Shown: positions 37,868-47,675, counted from the stretch's first letter. The stretch is DNA of 64,000 bases from Telluria antibiotica (GCF_011682055.1 NZ_JAAQOM010000003.1:434001-498000), one strand, 5' to 3'. Program-made: numbers and translations. The notes: generated from the sequence alone by a model not told the origin.

Positions 37868-40255
37868 TCAAAACAACTCGTTGCGGACCGCGTCGCGTGA
37901 TTTCTGCTCGGCCGCCGGTTGCGCCGCGCCCACGTCGAGCGACTGCACACCGGTGCCCGGCGGGTTCTCGGCGTAATAGTACTCGTCGCCGTACTGCACG
38001 AGACCCGGCGGCGCCGGCCGGTCCACGACCGGCTCGTTCTTCAGCGCCTTCTGCATGAACCCGATCCAGATCGGCAGCGCCAGGCCGCCGCCCGTTTCCT
38101 TGTTGCCCAGGTTGCGCGGCTGGTCGTAGCCGATCCACGCGATGCCCACCAGGTGCGGCTGGTAGCCGGCGAACCAGGCGTCGATAGAATCGTTCGTCGT
38201 CCCCGTCTTGCCCGCGATGTCCGGGCGCTTCAGCACCTGTCCCGCCTTCGCCGCCGTGCCGTAGCGGGCCACGTCCTTCAGCATGCTGTCCATCAGCCAC
38301 GCGTTGCGCTCGTCGATGACGCGGTTGGAGTCGACGCCGGCGCGGTCCGGACGCGCTTCCGACAAGACCTTGCCATCCGCATCCGTCACCTTCGAGATCA
38401 GGTAGGGGCTGACCCGGTAGCCGCCGTTGGCGAACACGGAATAGGCGCCCGCCATCTGCAGCGGCGTCGTCGCGCCCGCGCCCAGGGCCAGCGTGAGGTA
38501 CGGCGGGTTCTTGTCCGCGTCGAAGCCGAAGCGCGTCGCGTATTCCTGGCCGTAGCGGGCGCCGATCTTGTTCAGGATGCGGATCGAGATCATGTTCTTC
38601 GACTTGGTCAGGCCGCGCCGCATCGTCATCGGGCCTTCGTACTTACCGTCGTAGTTCTTCGGCTCCCACGCCTGGCCGCCCGTCGCGCCGGCGTCGAACG
38701 AGATCGGCGCGTCGTTGATGAGGGTCGCGGGCGAGAAGCCGCGTTCCAGCGACGCGGAATAGATGAACGGCTTGAACGAGGAGCCGGGCTGGCGCCATGC
38801 CTGCGTCACGTGGTTGAACTTGCTGCGGTTGAAGTCGAAGCCGCCCACCAGCGCGCGGATCGCGCCATCGTCCGGGCTCACGGCGATGAACGCGGATTCC
38901 ACTTCCGGCATCTGCGTGATGCTCCACGACGATGAGCCCCCGTCCTGCATGACGCGGATGACGGCGCCGCGGCGCACGCGCCGCGTTTCGGCCGCTTTCG
39001 GCGACAGCCACTCGCGCGCGAACGCGATGCCCGGCCCCGTGAGCGTGATTTCCTCGCCGGACGCCAGCACGGCCTTCACCTGCGTGGGCGACGCCGACAG
39101 CACGATGGCGGCCACGATGTCGTCGGAATCGGGATGCTCGGCCAGCTCCGCCTCGATGGCCTCGTCGGCCTCGCTCTTCGTGGACGGGATCTCGATGTAT
39201 TTTTCCGGACCGCGGTACGGGTGGCGGCGCTCGTAGTCCATCACGCCGCGGCGCAGCGCGAGGTAGGCGGCGTCCTGGTCGGCCTTCGTGATCGTCGTGA
39301 ACACGTTCAGGCCGCGCGTGTACGTGTCTTCCTTGAACTGTTCGTAGACGAGCTGGCGCGCCATCTCGGCCACGTATTCCGCGTGTACGCCGAACGCCGT
39401 GCTGTCCGTCTTGATCTTGAGCTGCTCGTTCTTCGCCTGTTCGTACTGGGCGTCGTTAATGTAGTGCAGGTCGTGCATGCGCTGCAGGATGTACTGCTGG
39501 CGCTGGCGCGCGCGCTTCGGGTTCACGACGGGGTTGTACGCGGACGGCGCCTTCGGCAGGCCGGCCAGCATCGCCGCCTCGGCGATCGAGATGTCCTTCA
39601 AGTCCTTGCCGAAATAGATCTGCGCGGCCGACGAGAAGCCGAACGCGCGCTGGCCCAGGTAGATCTGGTTCATGTAGACCTCGAGGATCTGGTCCTTCGT
39701 GAGGTTCTTCTCGATCTTGTACGCGAGCAGCGCCTCGTACGCCTTGCGCTTCAGCGTCTGTTCCGACGACAGGAAGAAGTTGCGCGCGACCTGCTGCGTG
39801 ATCGTGGACGCGCCCTGGCGCGCGCCGCCCGTCGCGTTGTGCAGCGCCGCGCGCAGGATGCCCCAGTAGTCGATGCCGCCATGTTCGTAGAAGCGGTCGT
39901 CCTCGATCGCGAGCACGGCCCGCTTCATCACGTCCGGGATGTCCTTGAAGTGGACGAGGGTACGGCGCTCCTCGCCGAATTCGCCGATCAGCACGTTGTC
40001 GGCCGTGAAGATCCGCAGCGGCATCTTCGGCCGGTAATCGGTGAGGGTGTCGAGCGCGGGCAGGTTCGGGTAGGCCATCGCCAGCGCGAACACGACCACC
40101 AGCACCCCGCACACGGCCAGTCCCCCCAGGGTGGCGAAGAGGGTCAGCAGGATGCGCTTCGGGGTGTGCTTGGGCGAAGAAGACTGCGGCGCGGGGTTGC
40201 CGCCGTTTCGAGATGCTTTCATGCGGATGTGGCTCGCTTTATTGATCCAGTTCAT
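37868..40255 (-). CDS. mrcA: Bifunctional penicillin-binding protein 1A
   Basis: PBP1a (795 aa) polymerises and cross-links peptidoglycan. One membrane anchor (about 34-62) is followed by a GT51 glycosyltransferase domain with catalytic Glu118 (AIEDDRFYEHGG), an OB-like domain, and the transpeptidase with SSFK (Ser492), SKN (551-553) and KTGT (682-685). The start given is the ATG at 40255; the ATG at 40222 is an alternative that leaves the anchor intact. It is divergent from pilM, the common ponA-pilM arrangement. The 286-bp gap between them shows no gene. Confidence 0.96.
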   Translation of the reverse strand: MNWINKASHIRMKASRNGGNPAPQSSSPKHTPKRILLTLFATLGGLAVCGVLVVVFALAMAYPNLPALDTLTDYRPKMPLRIFTADNVLIGEFGEERRTLVHFKDIPDVMKRAVLAIEDDRFYEHGGIDYWGILRAALHNATGGARQGASTITQQVARNFFLSSEQTLKRKAYEALLAYKIEKNLTKDQILEVYMNQIYLGQRAFGFSSAAQIYFGKDLKDISIAEAAMLAGLPKAPSAYNPVVNPKRARQRQQYILQRMHDLHYINDAQYEQAKNEQLKIKTDSTAFGVHAEYVAEMARQLVYEQFKEDTYTRGLNVFTTITKADQDAAYLALRRGVMDYERRHPYRGPEKYIEIPSTKSEADEAIEAELAEHPDSDDIVAAIVLSASPTQVKAVLASGEEITLTGPGIAFAREWLSPKAAETRRVRRGAVIRVMQDGGSSSWSITQMPEVESAFIAVSPDDGAIRALVGGFDFNRSKFNHVTQAWRQPGSSFKPFIYSASLERGFSPATLINDAPISFDAGATGGQAWEPKNYDGKYEGPMTMRRGLTKSKNMISIRILNKIGARYGQEYATRFGFDADKNPPYLTLALGAGATTPLQMAGAYSVFANGGYRVSPYLISKVTDADGKVLSEARPDRAGVDSNRVIDERNAWLMDSMLKDVARYGTAAKAGQVLKRPDIAGKTGTTNDSIDAWFAGYQPHLVGIAWIGYDQPRNLGNKETGGGLALPIWIGFMQKALKNEPVVDRPAPPGLVQYGDEYYYAENPPGTGVQSLDVGAAQPAAEQKSRDAVRNELF

Positions 40256-40541
40256 TATAAGTCACGCTTGTATCTGAAGCACTCCTAGACAAGCGAACAA
40301 CAGGTGTGAAGAGTCCTGCAATATTGATCGATATCAGGGTGTAACGAAGTGTCGCTTTCCTGCTTCGTCACTATATGTTCCCGTGCAGAAATTTCTTGTC
40401 CTCGTAGATCAGTATTGCTACGATTCAAGGCGGTGCCTGTTATATGCACGCCGTATGTCTACATTTATCAATAGTTCCCCACGCGGGCGTTAGCCGTTCC
40501 GAAACGCCGGAACGCAGAAGTAGCAGAGAGGGAGTGCGCTC

Positions 40542-41615
40542 GTGATCAGTCTAGGTTCCTTGTTCGGACAGAAGAGCCCGCCGTTGATCGGACTCGACAT
40601 CAGTACGTCCGGCGTGCGCCTGGTCGAGTTGTCCGATGGCGGCAAGGGTGACTTGCGGCTGGAGCGCCATGCGGTGGAACCGCTGCCGCGCGGCGCCGTC
40701 GTCGACGGCAACATCGAGAACATCGAGGCCGTGTCGGACGCCGTGCGCCGCGTCGTGCAGAAGAGTGGCACGCGCATCAAGCACGTGGCGCTCGGCATGC
40801 CGCCGGCCGCCGTCATCACCAAGAAGATCATCTTGCCGGCCGGCCTGCCGGAAGACCAGCTCGAAGTGCAGGTCGAGTCCGAGGCCAGCCAGTACATCCC
40901 GTTTGCGCTGGACGAGGTCAGCCTCGACTTCGACGTGATCGGACCGGCCGCCAACGCGCCGGAAGACATGGAAGTGATGCTGGCCGCCGCGCGCCGCGAA
41001 AAGGTCGAGGACCGCGTCGCGATCGCCGAGGCCGCGGGCCTGACGGCCACCGTGATGGACATCGAATCGTACGCCGCCCGCGCCGCGCTGCAACGCCTGC
41101 TCGACGCGGACAACGCGCCGAAGGACCGCATCGTCGCGCTGTTCCAGATCGGCGCGCAGGCGACGCACGTGTCGATGCTGCAGAACGGCGAGACGGTGTA
41201 CGAGCGCGAGCAGCCGTTCGGCGGCGTGCAGCTCACGCAGGACATCGTGCGCGCCTACGGCCTCTCGTTCGAGGAAGCGGAAACGCGCAAGAAGGCGGGC
41301 GACCTGCCCGACAACTTCCGCGCCGACCTCTTGGGCCCGTGGCTGGAGAACGCCGCGCTGGAAGTCACGCGCGCGATCCAGTTCTTCTACACGTCGACGC
41401 CGTACACGCGCATCGACCAGATCCTGATCGCCGGCGGCAGCGCGCAGCTGCCCGGCCTGCCCGACATCATCGCCGGCCGCACGCGCATCGCCACAATCGT
41501 CGTGGAGCCGTTCGCGGGCATGCAGCTGGGACCGAACGTGCGCGAGCAGCAGCTGCGCCAGGACGCCCCCGGCTATCTCGTCGCCTGCGGCCTGGCACTG
41601 CGGAGGTTCGGCTGA
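40542..41615 (+). CDS. pilM: Type IV pilus inner-membrane platform protein PilM
   Basis: PilM (357 aa) is an actin-like cytoplasmic ATPase-fold protein that binds the PilN N-terminus. SPPLIGLDISTSGVRLVEL (about residues 11-29) is the phosphate-1 region and LIAGGSAQLPGLPD (about 298-311) the adenosine motif. The start is GTG with GGGAG upstream. The stop overlaps the pilN ATG by one base. Confidence 0.95.
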   Translation: MISLGSLFGQKSPPLIGLDISTSGVRLVELSDGGKGDLRLERHAVEPLPRGAVVDGNIENIEAVSDAVRRVVQKSGTRIKHVALGMPPAAVITKKIILPAGLPEDQLEVQVESEASQYIPFALDEVSLDFDVIGPAANAPEDMEVMLAAARREKVEDRVAIAEAAGLTATVMDIESYAARAALQRLLDADNAPKDRIVALFQIGAQATHVSMLQNGETVYEREQPFGGVQLTQDIVRAYGLSFEEAETRKKAGDLPDNFRADLLGPWLENAALEVTRAIQFFYTSTPYTRIDQILIAGGSAQLPGLPDIIAGRTRIATIVVEPFAGMQLGPNVREQQLRQDAPGYLVACGLALRRFG

Positions 41616-42262
41616 TGATCCGCATTAACCTGCTCCCGCACCGGGAAGCGAAACGCAAGCAGAAGCAGGCCGCGTTCGCCGCGCTGCTCGCGCTGGGCGG
41701 CATCGCCGGCGCCGCGCTCGTGCTGCTCGTGGGCGGCTACAACGCGAGCCGCATCGCCGTCCACAACGAACGCAACCTCGTCCTCAAGAACGCGAACGCG
41801 GAACTGGACAAGAAGATCAGCAAGATCGCCAGCCTGAAGGCGGAGATCGAGGCGCTGAAGGCGCGCCAGCAGGCCGTCGAGGACTTGCAGGGCGACCGCA
41901 ACCAGCCCGTCTACCTGCTCGACGAACTGGTGCGCCAGACGCCGGAGGGCGTGTACCTGAAAGGCTTCAAGCAGGACGGCCAGCGCGTGCTGCTGAACGG
42001 CTATGCGCAGTCGCAGGAACGCGTCGCGGAATTCCTGCGTAACCTGTCCGGCAACTCGCCGTGGCTCGAGCGTCCGGACCTGACCGAGGTGCGTGCCGCC
42101 ATGGTCACGCAAGGCAAGACCCCACGCAAGGTCGTCGAATTCACGCTGAACGTCTCCATCAAGCGCAACCGCGCGAGCGACGACGATAGCAAGGGCGGCA
42201 AGCCGACCGCGGCAAAAACAGGCGCAACCGCGGGCGCAACCGCGGGCGCGAGCAAGCCATGA
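41615..42262 (+). CDS. pilN: Type IV pilus alignment protein PilN
   Basis: PilN (215 aa) has the short N-terminal INLLPHRE that docks into PilM, one membrane segment (about 20-42, FAALLALGGIAGAALVLLV), a coiled coil (about 50-88) and a ferredoxin-like periplasmic domain. The start is the ATG at 41615 sharing a base with the pilM stop; the open frame upstream lies in pilM. Its C-terminal tail is low-complexity (KTGATAGATAGAS). The stop overlaps pilO by 4 bp. Confidence 0.94.
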   Translation: MIRINLLPHREAKRKQKQAAFAALLALGGIAGAALVLLVGGYNASRIAVHNERNLVLKNANAELDKKISKIASLKAEIEALKARQQAVEDLQGDRNQPVYLLDELVRQTPEGVYLKGFKQDGQRVLLNGYAQSQERVAEFLRNLSGNSPWLERPDLTEVRAAMVTQGKTPRKVVEFTLNVSIKRNRASDDDSKGGKPTAAKTGATAGATAGASKP

Positions 42263-42939
42263 AGAACATCGACCTGAAACAGACTTTCGCCGACCTGGCG
42301 GCCCAGTTCGAGGGCCTGCAGGGACGCCACCCGGGCCTGTGGCCGCTGGCCCCGCGCCTGCTGTGCGCCGCGGGCGTGATGGCCGTCGTCGTGGGCCTCG
42401 GCTACTTCTTTTACTGGAGCGGCCAGTTCGAGGAACAGGATGCGCTGGCCGCGCAGGAACTCAAGCTGCGCGACGACTACAAGCTCAAGATGGCGCAGGC
42501 CATCAACCTGGATGCGCTGGAAGCCCAGCAGCAACAGGTGAACCGCTACGTCGAGCGCCTGGAGAAGCAGTTGCCGAGCAAGGCCGAGATGGCCGCGCTG
42601 CTGTCCGACATCAACCAGGCGGGCGTCGGCCGCGGCCTGCAGTTCGAGCTGTTCAAGCCGGGCCAGGTCGTCGTCAAGGATTACTATGCCGAGCTGCCGA
42701 TCGACATCAAGGTGGTGGGCACCTACCACGACATCGGCGAATTCGCGGCCGACATGGCGAAGATGCCCCGCATCGTCACCTTGAACAACCTGGCGCTCAC
42801 CGCGGGCAAGGACGGCGCGCTGTCGCTGGAAGCCATCGCCAAGACCTTCCGCTACCTCGACCAGGACGAGCTGGATGCCCAGTCCAAGGCGCGCAAGGCC
42901 AAGAAGAAGACCCCGGACGGCAAGGAGGCCAAGGCATGA
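42259..42939 (+). CDS. pilO: Type IV pilus alignment protein PilO
   Basis: PilO (226 aa) forms a heterodimer with PilN in the periplasm. A membrane segment (about 36-54, LCAAGVMAVVVGLGYFFYW), a coiled coil (about 60-110) and the GRGLQFELFKPG and YHDIGEFAADMAKMPRIV segments typical of PilO are seen. ATGA overlaps join it to both pilN and pilP. Confidence 0.94.
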   Translation: MKNIDLKQTFADLAAQFEGLQGRHPGLWPLAPRLLCAAGVMAVVVGLGYFFYWSGQFEEQDALAAQELKLRDDYKLKMAQAINLDALEAQQQQVNRYVERLEKQLPSKAEMAALLSDINQAGVGRGLQFELFKPGQVVVKDYYAELPIDIKVVGTYHDIGEFAADMAKMPRIVTLNNLALTAGKDGALSLEAIAKTFRYLDQDELDAQSKARKAKKKTPDGKEAKA

Positions 42940-43475
42940 GCGCCCGCATCGTGATGGGCGGCCTGCTGGCCGCGACCCTGCTGGCCGGTTGCGGCGACAG
43001 CGACGTGCGCGAGGTGCGCGACTGGATGGAACAGGTCAAGCGCGACACCCATCCGTCCGTGAAGCCGCTGCCCGAACCGAAAGATTTTCTCCCCTACGCC
43101 TATGGCGCGCGGGAAGCGGTCGACCCGTTCAATCCGACCAAGCTGCTGGGCGAACTGGCCCGTGCGGCGGCGACCTCGAACAACCCGAACCAGCCCGACC
43201 TCGCGCGCCCGCGCGAGCTGCTGGAGACCTTCCCGCTCGACACCATGCAGATGGTCGGCACGATGGAGAAGGGCGGCACCCGCTACGCCCTGCTGCAGGT
43301 GGACCGCTCGCTGTACCAGGTCAAGGCTGGCCAGCGCATCGGCCAGAACTTCGGCGTCGTCACGCACGTGGGCGACGACGTCGTCGACGTGCGCGAAGTG
43401 GTGCAGGACGCTGCCGGTGAATGGACCGGCCGCATGTCCAAGCTGGAGCTGCAAACCAAGGAGAACCACAAATGA
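42936..43475 (+). CDS. pilP: Type IV pilus lipoprotein PilP
   Basis: PilP (179 aa) is an inner-membrane lipoprotein linking PilNO to the PilQ secretin. The lipobox LLAGC places Cys19 as the lipidated residue. YAYGAREAVDPFNP, LETFPLDTMQMVGTM and QNFGVVTHVGDDVVDVRE are family signatures. I start at the ATG at 42936 overlapping the pilO stop. pilQ overlaps its end by 4 bp. Confidence 0.94.
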   Translation: MSARIVMGGLLAATLLAGCGDSDVREVRDWMEQVKRDTHPSVKPLPEPKDFLPYAYGAREAVDPFNPTKLLGELARAAATSNNPNQPDLARPRELLETFPLDTMQMVGTMEKGGTRYALLQVDRSLYQVKAGQRIGQNFGVVTHVGDDVVDVREVVQDAAGEWTGRMSKLELQTKENHK

Positions 43476-45625
43476 CCCGATTCCTTTCCGCCGCATGCGG
43501 CGTGCTGCTGGCGCTTGCCACGGCCGGCGCCTGGGCCCAGGACAACGCGATCGAGTCGATCAGCGCCAACCAGCAGGGCGGCAACGTCGTGATCAAGGTG
43601 GCCATGAAGGACGCGCCGAAGCAGCTGCCGATCGGCTTCTCGATCACGAACCCGGCCCGCATCGCCCTCGACTTCGGCGCCACCGCCAACGCCACCGGCA
43701 AGAACACCCAGGACATCAACCTGGGCGACGTGCGCGGCGTGAACGTCGTGCAGGCCGGCGAGCGCACGCGCCTCGTGCTGAACCTGAAGCGCGTGCTGAA
43801 CTACGCCGCCGCGATCGACGGCAAGGACGTCATCGTCACGGTCGAAGGCTCGGGCGCACCGGCCCGCGCCGTCGACTCTGCCGGCCAGCCGGCACGCACC
43901 GCGGCCGCCGCACCTGTCGCGTCGCAGACGCTGCGCGACCTCGACTTCCGCCGCGGCAGCAACGGCGAAGGCCGCATCGTCGTCGACCTGCCGAACGGCC
44001 AGGTTGCCGTCGACGTGCGCCAGGTCGGCCGCCAGATCGAGGTCGACTTCCTGAAGACGGGCGTGCCGCCGACCTTGCGCCGCCGCCTGGACGTGACCGA
44101 CTTCGGCACGCCCGTGTCGCGCATCACGACGACGCCGCAGGGCGCGAACACGCACATGGTCGTCGACACCCAGGGTAACTGGGAGCAGAGCGTCTACCAG
44201 AGCGACACCCAGCTCGTCATCGACGTGAAACCCGTCAAGGAAGATCCGAACCGTCCGGCCGGCGGCGGCGCGGGCACCGCGTACCGCGGCGAAAAGGTCT
44301 CGTTCAACTTCCAGAACATCGAAGTGCGCCAGGCGCTGCAGGCGATTGCCGACCTGTCCGGCCTGAACATCATCACGAGCGACGCGGTCACGGGCAACCT
44401 CACGCTGCACCTGAAGGACGTGCCGTGGGACCAGGCGCTCGACGTCATCCTGCAGGCCAAGGGCCTCGACATGCGCAAGAACGGCAACGTGCTGTGGATC
44501 GCGCCGAAGGAAGAACTGCTGACCAAGGAAAAGCTCGAGCTCGAGCAACGCGCCCAGATCTCCGAACTGGAACCGCTGCGTTCCGAGATCTTCCAGCTGA
44601 ACTACCAGAAGGCCGAAGCCTTCCGCACCGTGTTCGGCCTCGATGCGGGCGGCGGCGCCAGCAGCGACGGCGGCGGCAAGAACCGCGTGCTGTCCAAGCG
44701 CGGCAGCGCCATCATCGACCCGCGCACGAACCAGCTGTTCGTCACCGACATCGCATCGAAGATCGAAGACATCCGCAAGCTGATCCAGAAGACCGACGTC
44801 GCGACCAAGCAGGTGCTCGTCGAGGCGCGCCTCGTGGAAGCGAATGACGGGTTCTCGCGCAACCTGGGCGCCAAGCTCGGTTTCGCCGACCTGCGCGGCT
44901 TCCGCGGCGGCGACGCCGGCTACCAGGTCAGCGGCAACCAGCGCGTGGCCATCGGCGGCAACCTGACGGGCGTGGGCCAGGTCACGGGCCAGACCCCGGA
45001 CAAGGGCGACGGCTACACCAACACCACGCTCGTGAACCTGCCGGCATCCGGCATCAACGGCACGAACGCGCCGTCGATCGCGTTCTCGCTGTTCTCGTCG
45101 GCCGCGAACCGCTTCCTCAACCTGGAACTCTCGGCGCTGGAAGCGGACGGCAAGGGCAAGATCATCTCCAGCCCGCGCGTCGTCACCGAGGACAACGTCC
45201 CGGCCGTCATCGAGCAGGGCGTCGAGCTGCCGTACCAGCAGGCCACGAGCAGCGGCGCGACGTCCGTCACGTTCAAGAAGGCGAACCTGAAGCTGGAAGT
45301 CACGCCGCAGATCACGCCGGACGGCAACGTCGTGCTGGACGTGGACGTGGCCAAGGATTCGAAGGGCGAGTCGACCGCGTCGGGCTTCGCCATCAACACG
45401 CAGCACGTGAAGACGAAGGTGATGGTCGAGAACGGCGGCACCGTGGTCCTGGGCGGCATCTACCAGATGAGCGAAAGCAACAACGAGGACAAGGTGCCTG
45501 TGATCGGCGATATCCCCGTCGTGGGCAACTTGTTCAAGACGAAGTCGCGCCAAAACAGCAAGACCGAGCTGCTCGTCTTCATCACGCCGAAGATCGTGGC
45601 CGAGCGCCTGCAGAACGGCCACTGA
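43472..45625 (+). CDS. pilQ: Type IV pilus secretin PilQ
   Basis: PilQ (717 aa) forms the outer-membrane ring through which the pilus passes. A signal peptide (about 1-23) precedes two AMIN-like domains (about 25-110 and 140-230) that bind peptidoglycan, then STN/N0 (FNFQNIEVRQALQAIADLSG), N1 (RVLSKRGSAIIDPRTNQL) and the C-terminal secretin domain ending in VPVIGDIPVVGNLFK and ELLVFITPKIV. AAGGAG lies before the ATG. It ends the pilMNOPQ operon. Confidence 0.96.
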   Translation: MTRFLSAACGVLLALATAGAWAQDNAIESISANQQGGNVVIKVAMKDAPKQLPIGFSITNPARIALDFGATANATGKNTQDINLGDVRGVNVVQAGERTRLVLNLKRVLNYAAAIDGKDVIVTVEGSGAPARAVDSAGQPARTAAAAPVASQTLRDLDFRRGSNGEGRIVVDLPNGQVAVDVRQVGRQIEVDFLKTGVPPTLRRRLDVTDFGTPVSRITTTPQGANTHMVVDTQGNWEQSVYQSDTQLVIDVKPVKEDPNRPAGGGAGTAYRGEKVSFNFQNIEVRQALQAIADLSGLNIITSDAVTGNLTLHLKDVPWDQALDVILQAKGLDMRKNGNVLWIAPKEELLTKEKLELEQRAQISELEPLRSEIFQLNYQKAEAFRTVFGLDAGGGASSDGGGKNRVLSKRGSAIIDPRTNQLFVTDIASKIEDIRKLIQKTDVATKQVLVEARLVEANDGFSRNLGAKLGFADLRGFRGGDAGYQVSGNQRVAIGGNLTGVGQVTGQTPDKGDGYTNTTLVNLPASGINGTNAPSIAFSLFSSAANRFLNLELSALEADGKGKIISSPRVVTEDNVPAVIEQGVELPYQQATSSGATSVTFKKANLKLEVTPQITPDGNVVLDVDVAKDSKGESTASGFAINTQHVKTKVMVENGGTVVLGGIYQMSESNNEDKVPVIGDIPVVGNLFKTKSRQNSKTELLVFITPKIVAERLQNGH

Positions 45626-45650
45626 CATCACAATCAACGAACGCAAACAC

Positions 45651-47618
45651 ATGAACAACTTCACGAAGCAAGCAGCAAGAGGCCACGGCGTGCGCGCGGC
45701 GGCCCTGTTGATGGCGCTGGTGCTGACCGCCTGCGGCGGCGGCGGCGGCAATCCGGGCGCCGTTGGCGGCAGCACCGGTACGGGAACGGGTACGGGCACA
45801 GGCACGGGAACGGGCACCACCGCGACGGCGACGCCGACCGTCGGCGTGCGCTTCACGTCCGGCGCCGCGGGCGCGCTCACGGCCGCCGCACCGGAGACCG
45901 TCACCGCGACCGTGCTGGACAAGAACAGCAAGCCGGTCCCGAACGCCATCGTGACCTTCGCCACGGACAATACGCTGGCCGTGTTCTCGCCGACGTCCGC
46001 CACGGCGCTGACGGACGCCAACGGCGTCGCCACCGTCACCATGCGCGCGGCCAGCCTGGCGGCCGCCGGTGCCGGCACCGTCACGGCCACGACGAGCCTC
46101 GCGGACGGCACCACGGTCGCCGGCAAGGGCAATTATTCGGTCGGTGCGACGACGCTGTCGTTCAGCACCTTGAGCGCGGCGCCCACCAGCATCCAGGCCT
46201 ACGGGTCGTCCGTGCTGTCCGTCGACGTGATGAACGGTTCGAGCAAGTACACGCTGCAGCCGGTCAGCCTGACCTTCAGCTCGGCCTGCGCCACGGCCGG
46301 CAAGGCCACGCTGGCGACGACCGTGTCGACCAATAACGGCACCGCGCAGACGGTCTACCGCGACAAGGGCTGCGCAGGCAACGACACGATCACCGTGTCG
46401 GCCGTGGGCGTCAACACGTCCGCGTCGACGACGCTGACGATCGCGCCGCCGGCCGCCGCGTCCGTGCAGTTCGTCGGCGCATCGCCCACGAACCAGTCGA
46501 TCGTGATCCAGGGCCAGGGCGGCAACGGCCGCACCGAGACTGCGACCCTGACCTTCAAGGTCGTCGACATCTTCGGCAATGCGCTCGCCGGAAAGACGGT
46601 GAACTTCACGACGTCGTCGACGGCCGTCACCATCAACAAGACGAGCGACACGACGGACGCCAACGGCCTCGTGGTCACCACCGTCAACTCGGGCACCGTG
46701 CCGACGTCGTTCCGCGTCCAGGCCACGCTGCCGGGCACCGGCACCAACGGCGGTCCGGACATCTCCACGTTGTCCGACTCCGTCGTCGTGACGACGGGCC
46801 TGCCGAAGGCGATCTCGCTGAGCTCCGCGCTGTACAACGTCGAAGGCTGGACCCTCGACAGCTCGACGACCGTGCCCGCCACGACGTTGCAGGTGCTGCT
46901 GGCCGACGCGTCCGGCAACCCGGTCGCGGACGGTACGCCTGTCGTCTTCCAGACCAATATGGGCGCCGTCGGCTCGTCCGACAAAGGCGGCTGCAACACC
47001 GTCAACGGCGGCTGCTCGGTGGCGTTCCGCACGCAGAACCCGCGCGTCGCCACGCCGGGCCAGCCGGCCACGCCGTGCAATGCCCTGACGCCGGACGCCA
47101 CGCGCCCGGGCCTCGCCACCGTGTGCGCCAGCACGACGGACGGCTCGAACACGCTGTCGCAGAGCACCGCGATCTTCTTCAGCGGCAGCAGCGTCGTCTA
47201 TGCGTACATGAACGGCAGCACGACGCCGCTGGACATCACGCAGGTGACGGACCTCGGTTCGATCAGCGGCAGCGCGACGAAGGTCTTCACCTTGCAGTTG
47301 AACGACGTGAACAAGAACCCGATGCCGGCCACGTCGCACGTCGAGATCACCAGCATGCTCAACGGTAACGCGGCGGCCGTCGTGCCGGCCACGGTGCCGA
47401 ACGTCGCGCCGCACGGCCCCGGCACGGGCGGCGGCAGCGTGGATTACCCGAACGGTATCGGCGCCAGCGGCCCGCAAGGCTCCACGCACACGTTCAGCAT
47501 TTCGAGCACGAATCCGACCAGCTGCACGCCGGCCCAGTCCTCGTTCAACGTGACCGTCACGACGCCGGCTGGCTTGGTGACCAATATTCCGTTTAAACTG
47601 TCGTTCACCTGCCCATAA
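45651..47618 (+). CDS. Large Ig-like repeat lipoprotein
   Basis: A 655-residue predicted lipoprotein (signal ending LMALVLTAC, Cys28) with a Gly stretch, then a Gly-Thr linker encoded by a hexanucleotide repeat. The remainder is beta-rich with several Big/invasin-like Ig domains; the repeats show the typical loop TDANGVATVTMR, TDANGLVVTTVNSG and DASGNPVADGTPVVFQ. Cysteines occur in pairs within some domains. Proteins of this kind are surface or periplasmic adhesins or structural spacers; no catalytic motif is seen. It interrupts the usual pilQ-aroK order and starts 25 bp after pilQ, without a clear ribosome-binding site, so may be co-transcribed with pilus genes. Confidence 0.85.
   Translation: MNNFTKQAARGHGVRAAALLMALVLTACGGGGGNPGAVGGSTGTGTGTGTGTGTGTTATATPTVGVRFTSGAAGALTAAAPETVTATVLDKNSKPVPNAIVTFATDNTLAVFSPTSATALTDANGVATVTMRAASLAAAGAGTVTATTSLADGTTVAGKGNYSVGATTLSFSTLSAAPTSIQAYGSSVLSVDVMNGSSKYTLQPVSLTFSSACATAGKATLATTVSTNNGTAQTVYRDKGCAGNDTITVSAVGVNTSASTTLTIAPPAAASVQFVGASPTNQSIVIQGQGGNGRTETATLTFKVVDIFGNALAGKTVNFTTSSTAVTINKTSDTTDANGLVVTTVNSGTVPTSFRVQATLPGTGTNGGPDISTLSDSVVVTTGLPKAISLSSALYNVEGWTLDSSTTVPATTLQVLLADASGNPVADGTPVVFQTNMGAVGSSDKGGCNTVNGGCSVAFRTQNPRVATPGQPATPCNALTPDATRPGLATVCASTTDGSNTLSQSTAIFFSGSSVVYAYMNGSTTPLDITQVTDLGSISGSATKVFTLQLNDVNKNPMPATSHVEITSMLNGNAAAVVPATVPNVAPHGPGTGGGSVDYPNGIGASGPQGSTHTFSISSTNPTSCTPAQSSFNVTVTTPAGLVTNIPFKLSFTCP
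45777..45818 (+). repeat. Hexanucleotide tandem repeat inside the Ig-like lipoprotein gene
   Basis: Seven imperfect 6-bp units of the form GGNACR/GGCACC (GGTACG, GGAACG, GGTACG, GGCACA, GGCACG, GGAACG, GGCACC) encode alternating Gly-Thr just after the lipid anchor. Slippage would change linker length in steps of two residues without shifting the frame. Confidence 0.85.
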
Positions 47619-47646
47619 GTTTTCTTAAGGGATGTCCGATTGCAAC

Positions 47647-47675
47647 AAAACGGCCAGGGTACCCTGGCCGTTTTT
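47647..47675 (+). terminator. Perfect hairpin and T run between the Ig-like gene and aroKB
   Basis: AAAACGGCCAGGGT and ACCCTGGCCGTTTT form a perfect 28-bp palindrome followed by T: a textbook terminator 28 bp after the Ig-like gene stop. It ends only 15 bp before the aroKB start codon, so it could also act as an attenuator for aroKB. Confidence 0.9.

Noticed and set aside
40256..40541. A promoter in the mrcA-pilM gap (TTGCTA at 40415 with TTATAT near 40440)
   Set aside because: The spacing (18-20 bp depending on the box chosen) and -10 match are too uncertain to annotate.
43283..46132. A 949-codon minus-strand open frame
   Set aside because: Antisense to pilP, pilQ and the Ig-like gene; no recognisable domain, and the plus-strand genes are certain.
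45582..47489. A 635-codon minus-strand open frame opposite the Ig-like gene
   Set aside because: Extremely Arg/Gly/Ala-rich with no membrane, signal or domain features; it mirrors the Thr/Ala/Val codon pattern of the sense gene.
45651..47618. The Ig-like lipoprotein as a pilus-tip adhesin such as PilY1
   Set aside because: No PilY1 beta-propeller or calcium-binding C-terminal region is seen; only Ig-like repeats, so no pilus function is assigned.
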